56,137 nucleotides of DNA from positions 1 to 56,137 of the forward strand of contig CANQHX010000005.1 in the NCBI GenBank assembly GCA_947623905.1, given 5' to 3'. Position 1 is the stretch's first letter. Each line of letters begins with the position of its first letter. Under the pieces are notes generated by a model. The model had not been told where the DNA came from and made no database searches. It worked only from the letters and a program-made list of their open reading frames with translations. The position numbers were made by a program, and so were the translations under genes. Shown here in pieces: positions 49,028 through 56,137 of this stretch. The stretch is from an uncultured Lachnospiraceae bacterium (lineage in GTDB: Bacteria > Bacillota > Clostridia > Lachnospirales > Lachnospiraceae).

Positions 49028-50425
49028 ATGATAAAAAAACTTCGGCGAAAATTTATATTGATCGCGGCAGCGGCCCTTTTGGCCGTCATACTGGTGCTGG
49101 TGGCCGCCATCAACGGCCTGTTCTTTTATGAAAACAACGAGATGCTGGAGCGGCATTTGTCCCTTCTGCTGCAGCAGCAGGGAAATATAGAGATCAGAAG
49201 GGAAAAGCATCCCGGAGTGCAGGACGACATGCAGCCGGCAGAGGGTGCGCAGTCAGAGAACGCGCAGCCCGGCGGGACGCAGCCGGAGGACGTGCCCCCG
49301 GCGGACAGAGGGGAAGGAGGTCCCCGGCTCCGGCAGCCAAACCCGGTGCTGACGGACCTGTTTCCGGGCCTTTCTGACAGCGCCCGATTTCTGGTGAGAG
49401 GCTGCCTGGTATATCTGGATGAAAGCGATGTTGTCACGGATATCAGAGGGGATCTCACCGATACAAGCAGCCGGGAAGAGCTGGAGGCTCTTGCGAGCCG
49501 TATACTGGGTACCGGGAAAGAAAAGGGCTGGTACGAGACGTATAAATATCGTGTACAGCAGGCGGATGACGGCACCGCTCAGACAATGCTCGCCGTGGCG
49601 GACGGGTCGTCTGTGCTGTATTCGGTGCTTTCCGTGGCGCTGATCTCCGGGATCATCGCTCTGGTCAGCTTTATAGTAGTGCTTCTTATTATCATTATCG
49701 CTTCCAAACGGGCGGTGGAGCCGGTGGCAGAGAGCGAACAGAAGCAGAAGGAGTTTGTCACCGACGCCAGCCACGAACTGAAGACGCCTCTGACGGTCAT
49801 ATCCGCCAACAATGAGATCGCCCGGCTTACCTACGGGGACAGCCAGTGGTTTGACAGCACGGATAAGCAGGTGAAGAAGATGAACGGCCTTGTGCGCAGT
49901 CTCATTACCATGGCACGCATGGATGAGGACCGCGGGCCGGACATGGAGGTGTTTTCCCTGAGCGATGCGGTGTACGACACTGCGGAAACATTCCGCCAGG
50001 CCACGGAACGGGGCGGCAGGCGTCTTGAGATATCCGTGGAGGATGATATATATACAAAAGGAGAGGAAGGGAAACTGCGGCAGCTGGTCTCCATACTGAT
50101 GGACAATGCGGTGAAATACTGTGATCCGGACGGCGTTATCCGGATAGATCTTTCCGGCGGCAGGCAGGCGGCGCTGTCTGTGAGCAATACCTATGCCGCG
50201 GTGGGACAATGCGATCTGGACCGCCTGTTCGACCGGTTTTACAGAGGAGACGCGTCCCGGGCGGCAGATGGCAGCTACGGCCTTGGATTGTCCATTGCCC
50301 GGGCCATCGTAATGCAGCACAAAGGGACCATTGAGGCAAAAGCAGAGGGAAACGACCGGATCTGTTTCCGGGTAATGCTGAAGCGGCAGATGGCAGCGCG
50401 GAGCGGCGGGAAAGGAGACGAATGA
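49028..50425 (+). CDS. Sensor histidine kinase
   Basis: 465 residues. A first membrane helix (about 10-35) precedes an extracellular part of about 160 residues with a disordered Pro/Glu/Gln/Gly stretch (near 75-105). A second helix (about 200-228, VALISGIIALVSFIVVLLII) is followed directly by HisKA with TDASHELKTPLTVISANNE near 240-258 and an HATPase with DNAVKYCDP and GLGLSIARA. ATG 49028 fits TGAGGA upstream better than ATG 49016. No HAMP domain is evident. Signal unknown; it may sense the transporter substrate. Confidence 0.93.
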   Translation: MIKKLRRKFILIAAAALLAVILVLVAAINGLFFYENNEMLERHLSLLLQQQGNIEIRREKHPGVQDDMQPAEGAQSENAQPGGTQPEDVPPADRGEGGPRLRQPNPVLTDLFPGLSDSARFLVRGCLVYLDESDVVTDIRGDLTDTSSREELEALASRILGTGKEKGWYETYKYRVQQADDGTAQTMLAVADGSSVLYSVLSVALISGIIALVSFIVVLLIIIIASKRAVEPVAESEQKQKEFVTDASHELKTPLTVISANNEIARLTYGDSQWFDSTDKQVKKMNGLVRSLITMARMDEDRGPDMEVFSLSDAVYDTAETFRQATERGGRRLEISVEDDIYTKGEEGKLRQLVSILMDNAVKYCDPDGVIRIDLSGGRQAALSVSNTYAAVGQCDLDRLFDRFYRGDASRAADGSYGLGLSIARAIVMQHKGTIEAKAEGNDRICFRVMLKRQMAARSGGKGDE

Positions 50426-50444
50426 ATGTAAAAAAAATTTTACA
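50425..50444 (+). terminator. AT-rich hairpin after the kinase gene
   Basis: ATGTAAAA pairs with TTTTACAT across four A, overlapping the end of the gene. Weak because it has no GC-rich stem. Confidence 0.5.
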
Positions 50445-50462
50445 TTTCCGTGAAGTTTTTGA

Positions 50463-50491
50463 TTGACAGGGTTTTCCAAGCGTGTTAGAAT
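50463..50491 (+). promoter_or_regulatory. Promoter of rpoB-rpoC
   Basis: Consensus TTGACA (50463-50468), 17-base spacer, TAGAAT (50486-50491). A GCGCTA/TAGCGC hairpin (50499-50521) would lie at the very 5' end of the RNA. Confidence 0.82.
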
Positions 50492-50563
50492 GGAAAATGC
50501 GCTATTGTGCAGAACTAGCGCCTTATGCAGGTAAATATTGAAATAACGAGAGGTGGAACGTCG

Positions 50564-53500
50564 ATGGAAAAGAACAGGATCAAGCCCGTGCAGGCAGGAA
50601 AAAGTTTCCGGATGAGTTACTCCCGGCAAAAGGAAGTTCTGGAAATGCCCAACCTGATCGAGGTGCAGACAGAGTCGTACCGTTGGTTTCTGACAGAGGG
50701 TCTCAAGGAAGTATTTGCCGATATCTCTCCCATTACCGACTTTAACGGCCAGCTGAGCCTGGAGTTTGTGGATTTTTCCCTCTGCAGGGAAGATACCAAG
50801 TATACCATTGAAGAATGCAAAGAACGGGACGCCACATACGCAGCGCCCCTGAAGGTGAAGGTCCGCTTATATAATAAGGAAAAAGACGAGATCAAAGAGC
50901 ATGATATCTTTATCGGTGATCTGCCTCTTATGACGGAAAACGGCACATTTGTCATCAATGGCGCCGAGCGCGTGATCGTCAGTCAGCTGGTGCGCTCTCC
51001 CGGCATCTATTACGATATCACCAGGGATAAGCTGGGCAAGCCTCTGTATGCCTGCACGGTGATCCCCAACCGCGGCGCGTGGCTGGAGTACGAGACGGAT
51101 TCCAACGATGTGTTCTATGTGCGGGTGGACCGTACCCGCAAGGTGCCCATCACCGTGCTGATCCGCGCGCTGGGCATCAGCACCAACGCGGACATCGTGG
51201 AGATGTTCGGCGAGGAGCCCAAGCTTATGGCCAGCTTTGCCAAGGATCCTTCCGTGAATTATGAGGAAGGCCTGCTGGAGCTGTACCGCAAGATCCGTCC
51301 CGGCGAACCTCTTACCGTGGAGAGCGCCCAGGGCCTGATCGAGAGCATGTTTTTCGATCCCAGGCGGTACGACCTGGCAAAGGTGGGACGTTATAAATTT
51401 AATAAGAAGCTTTCCTTCCGCAACCGGATCGCCGGACATGTTCTGGCGGAGGACGTTATGGATCTGTCCACCGGCGAGATCCTGGCAGAGGCAGGCACAA
51501 AGCTTACCAGGGAGATGGCGGACGAGATACAGAATGCCGCCGTGCCCTATGTGCTCATCCAGACGGAGGAGCGCAACGTAAAGGTGCTGTCCAACTTCAT
51601 GGTGGATCTGCGCCATTTCGTGGATGTGGAACCGGCAGAGGTAGGAATCACGGAGCTGGTGTACTATCCCGTGCTGGAGGAGCTGATGGAGGCCAATCCG
51701 GATCCGGAGGATCTGAAAAAAGCCATCTCCAAAAATGTGGCCCGGCTGATCCCCAAGCACATTACAAAAGAAGACATTTTCGCGTCTATCAATTACAACA
51801 TGCATCTGGAATACGGCATCGGCAACGATGACGACATCGATCATCTGGGCAACCGCCGTATCCGCGCGGTGGGCGAGCTGCTGCAGAACCAGTACCGCAT
51901 CGGCCTGTCCCGTATGGAGCGTGTGGTGCGGGAGCGGATGACTACCCAGGATATGGAGACCATCACGCCCCAGACGCTGATCAATATCAAGCCCGTGACG
52001 GCTGCCGTGAAGGAATTCTTCGGTTCCTCCCAGCTGTCCCAGTTTATGGACCAGAACAACCCTCTGGGCGAGCTGACCCACAAGCGCCGTCTGTCGGCTC
52101 TGGGCCCCGGCGGTCTGTCCCGTGAGCGCGCAGGCTTCGAGGTCCGCGACGTGCACTATTCCCACTATGGCAGGATGTGCCCTATCGAGACGCCCGAAGG
52201 TCCCAACATCGGCCTGATCAACTCCCTGGCTACCTATGCCCGGATCAACCAGTATGGTTTTGTGGAGGCGCCTTACAGGATCATTGATAAGTCCGACCCT
52301 GAGAATCCGGTGGTTACGGACAAAGTGGTCTACATGACCGCGGATGAGGAAGATAATTATCATGTGGCCCAGGCTAACGAGCCTCTGGACGAGGAAGGAC
52401 ATTTTGTCCGCAAGTACGTGGCCGGCCGTTACCGGGAGGAGACCCAGCAGTATCCCCGGGACCAGTTCGATTACATGGACGTGTCTCCCAAGATGCTGTT
52501 TTCCGTAGCTACCGCTCTGATCCCCTTCCTGGAGAATGACGATGCAAACCGCGCCCTCATGGGCTCCAACATGCAGCGCCAGGCAGTGCCTCTTATGATC
52601 ACCGAGGCTCCTGTAGTGGGCACCGGCATGGAGACAAAGGCCGCGGTGGACTCCGGCGTGTGCGTGCTGGCAAAGCGTGCCGGTACCGTGGTGATCTCTG
52701 AATCGTCCCGTGTCGTGATCAAAGCGGATGAGGACGGGGAGAGAGACGAGTACCGTCTGACCAAGTTTGCCCGGAGCAATCAGAGCAACTGCTACAACCA
52801 GAAGCCCGTAGTGAACAAGGGCGACCACGTAGAGGAGGGCGAGGTCATCGCCGACGGTCCTTCCACCTATGAAGGGGAGATCGCCCTGGGCAAGAACCCC
52901 CTCATCGGTTTTATGACCTGGGAAGGCTATAACTACGAGGACGCCGTCCTGCTGAGCGAACGCCTTGTGATGGATGACGTATACACATCCATTCACATTG
53001 AAGAATATGAATCAGAAGCCCGCGATACCAAGCTGGGACCTGAGGAGATCACCTCTGAAGTGCCCGGCGTAGGCGACGACGCCCGGAAAAATCTGGACGA
53101 GAGAGGCATTATCCGTATCGGCGCCGAGGTCCGCGCGGGAGATATCCTGGTAGGTAAGGTGACCCCCAAGGGCGAGACGGAACTTACCGCGGAAGAACGG
53201 CTCCTGCGGGCCATCTTCGGCGAGAAGGCCCGTGAAGTCCGGGATACGTCCCTGAAGGTGCCCCACGGTTCCTATGGTATCGTAGTGGATACAAAAGTAT
53301 TTACCCGTGAAAACGGCGACGATCTTCCCCCCGGAGTCAACGAGTCTGTGCGCATCTACATCGCCCAGAAGCGTAAGATCTCCGTAGGTGATAAGATGGC
53401 AGGACGTCACGGCAACAAGGGCGTGGTCTCCCGGGTGCTGCCCGTGGAGGATATGCCGTATCTGCCCAACGGACGTCCGCTGGACATCGTGCTGAACCCT

Positions 53501-54415
53501 CTGGGCGTGCCTTCCCGTATGAACATCGGACAGGTACTGGAGATCCATCTGTCCCTGGCCGCCAAGGCTCTGGGCTTTAACGTGGCTACTCCCGTGTTCG
53601 ACGGCGCCCGTGAGAACGATATCATGGACACGCTGGATCTGGCAAACGACTATGTCAATCTGGAGTGGGATGAATTTGTAGAGAAGCACGGCGACGAGCT
53701 GCTGCCGGAAGTGCTGCAGTTTTTGGATGAAAACAAAGATCACAGGGCGCTGTGGAAAGGCGTGCCTCTGACAAGAGACGGTAAAGTGCGTCTTCGCGAC
53801 GGGCGTACCGGCGAATATTTTGACAGCCCCGTTACCATCGGACATATGCACTACCTGAAGCTGCATCACCTGGTGGACGACAAGATCCATGCCCGTTCCA
53901 CCGGCCCGTACTCCCTTGTGACCCAGCAGCCTCTGGGCGGCAAGGCGCAGTTCGGCGGACAGCGTTTCGGCGAGATGGAGGTGTGGGCCCTGGAGGCCTA
54001 CGGCGCTTCCTACACGCTGCAGGAGATCCTCACTGTCAAGTCCGATGATGTGGTAGGCCGCGTAAAGACATATGAGGCCATTATCAAGGGTGACAATATC
54101 CCTGAGCCCGGCATCCCCGAGTCCTTCAAGGTACTGCTGAAGGAGCTCCAGTCTCTCGGTCTGGACGTGCGGGTGCTGCGGGACGACAATACGGAAGTGG
54201 AGATCACGGAATCCATCGATTACGGAGAGACCGACCTCAATGCCGTCATCGAGGGAGACAGAAGCTTCCGGTATGAAGACAGCTATGAAAAACATGGATT
54301 CACCAAACAGGAGTTCAATGAAAATGAAGAGTTGGTAGATGTCGAGGAGGAACCTCAGGATGAGGACGAGGCCTTCTTCGAGTCTCTGTCAACCGTAGGC
54401 GATGAATTGGATTAA
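50564..54415 (+). CDS. rpoB: RNA polymerase beta subunit
   Basis: Catalytic beta subunit of RNA polymerase, 1283 residues. The rifampicin-binding region [20 protein letters not shown] followed by [18 protein letters not shown] near 486-523 is of the sensitive type at the common resistance positions. [15 protein letters not shown] and the C-terminal [20 protein letters not shown] are intact. ATG 50564 is chosen because AGGTGG stands 8 bases before it; the in-frame ATG 50525 has no site. It has its own promoter directly upstream; no rplL or rplJ is adjacent. rpoC follows after 25 bases. Confidence 0.98.
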   Translation: MEKNRIKPVQAGKSFRMSYSRQKEVLEMPNLIEVQTESYRWFLTEGLKEVFADISPITDFNGQLSLEFVDFSLCREDTKYTIEECKERDATYAAPLKVKVRLYNKEKDEIKEHDIFIGDLPLMTENGTFVINGAERVIVSQLVRSPGIYYDITRDKLGKPLYACTVIPNRGAWLEYETDSNDVFYVRVDRTRKVPITVLIRALGISTNADIVEMFGEEPKLMASFAKDPSVNYEEGLLELYRKIRPGEPLTVESAQGLIESMFFDPRRYDLAKVGRYKFNKKLSFRNRIAGHVLAEDVMDLSTGEILAEAGTKLTREMADEIQNAAVPYVLIQTEERNVKVLSNFMVDLRHFVDVEPAEVGITELVYYPVLEELMEANPDPEDLKKAISKNVARLIPKHITKEDIFASINYNMHLEYGIGNDDDIDHLGNRRIRAVGELLQNQYRIGLSRMERVVRERMTTQDMETITPQTLINIKPVTAAVKEFFGSSQLSQFMDQNNPLGELTHKRRLSALGPGGLSRERAGFEVRDVHYSHYGRMCPIETPEGPNIGLINSLATYARINQYGFVEAPYRIIDKSDPENPVVTDKVVYMTADEEDNYHVAQANEPLDEEGHFVRKYVAGRYREETQQYPRDQFDYMDVSPKMLFSVATALIPFLENDDANRALMGSNMQRQAVPLMITEAPVVGTGMETKAAVDSGVCVLAKRAGTVVISESSRVVIKADEDGERDEYRLTKFARSNQSNCYNQKPVVNKGDHVEEGEVIADGPSTYEGEIALGKNPLIGFMTWEGYNYEDAVLLSERLVMDDVYTSIHIEEYESEARDTKLGPEEITSEVPGVGDDARKNLDERGIIRIGAEVRAGDILVGKVTPKGETELTAEERLLRAIFGEKAREVRDTSLKVPHGSYGIVVDTKVFTRENGDDLPPGVNESVRIYIAQKRKISVGDKMAGRHGNKGVVSRVLPVEDMPYLPNGRPLDIVLNPLGVPSRMNIGQVLEIHLSLAAKALGFNVATPVFDGARENDIMDTLDLANDYVNLEWDEFVEKHGDELLPEVLQFLDENKDHRALWKGVPLTRDGKVRLRDGRTGEYFDSPVTIGHMHYLKLHHLVDDKIHARSTGPYSLVTQQPLGGKAQFGGQRFGEMEVWALEAYGASYTLQEILTVKSDDVVGRVKTYEAIIKGDNIPEPGIPESFKVLLKELQSLGLDVRVLRDDNTEVEITESIDYGETDLNAVIEGDRSFRYEDSYEKHGFTKQEFNENEELVDVEEEPQDEDEAFFESLSTVGDELD

Positions 54416-54425
54416 CGGAACCTGA

Positions 54426-56137
<1,712 letters not shown>

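Noticed and set aside
50867-52996. 709-codon open frame on the - strand opposite rpoB, with others at 53012-54295 and 54492-56039
   Set aside because: Codon-bias shadows of rpoB and rpoC; no independent evidence.

Overview
The window looks like chromosomal DNA of a spore-forming, fairly GC-rich member of the Clostridia, most likely Lachnospiraceae. Grounds: the order rel, MBL-fold hydrolase, hemZ, hisS, aspS; an alpha/beta-type small acid-soluble spore protein; a bacterial RNase P RNA; rpoB-rpoC with a sigma-A type promoter; strong AGGAGG ribosome sites; and TTG/GTG starts. The genus cannot be fixed from the sequence. No tRNA, rRNA, CRISPR array, transposase or integrase was seen.

Layout. 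1-2 kb: a cut beta-carbonic anhydrase, then a very compact locus with a 28-residue hydrophobic peptide, a shared two-way terminator and a short convergent antisense RNA. This has the architecture of an Fst/par type I toxin-antitoxin system. A GNAT acetyltransferase follows. 1.6-6.9 kb: an XRE regulator with two palindromic operators, divergent from a surface cohesin protein and a large secreted dockerin protein. 6.9-10 kb: copper homeostasis (csoR, then a copA whose C-terminal CopZ-like domain has its own ribosome site and start). 10-12.6 kb: mpg glycosylase, a DUF2284 protein and a GH105-like hydrolase. 12.7-26.6 kb: housekeeping (rel, MBL hydrolase, hemZ, hisS, aspS, PIG-V-like membrane protein, glyA, LUD protein, rnpB, small membrane protein, spore protein, birA, PHP phosphoesterase). 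26.7-35.8 kb: MarR with a heterodimeric ABC exporter, flavin reductase, UroD-type protein, cardiolipin synthase, YeiH-type transporter.

35.8-37.5 kb: the scar of a restriction-modification system (out-of-frame fragments) facing an intact D12-class adenine methylase. 37.5-43.5 kb: a two-component system, lipoprotein, two permeases and an ABC ATPase, probably one operon for envelope stress or antimicrobial peptide export. 43.5-45.5 kb: a small AT-richer patch bracketed by a 31-bp imperfect direct repeat, holding a Phd/RelB-like antitoxin with a broken ParE-like toxin and an S41-like peptidase. 45.6-50.4 kb: a MacB-type ABC transporter divergent from a second two-component system. 50.4 kb to the end: rpoB and the first part of rpoC.

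The strongest candidates for something not yet described are the par-like type I toxin-antitoxin locus at 719-1022, the XRE-controlled cohesin/dockerin pair at 1.6-6.9 kb, and the copA reading frame with an embedded copZ start together with an apparent deletion in its actuator domain.
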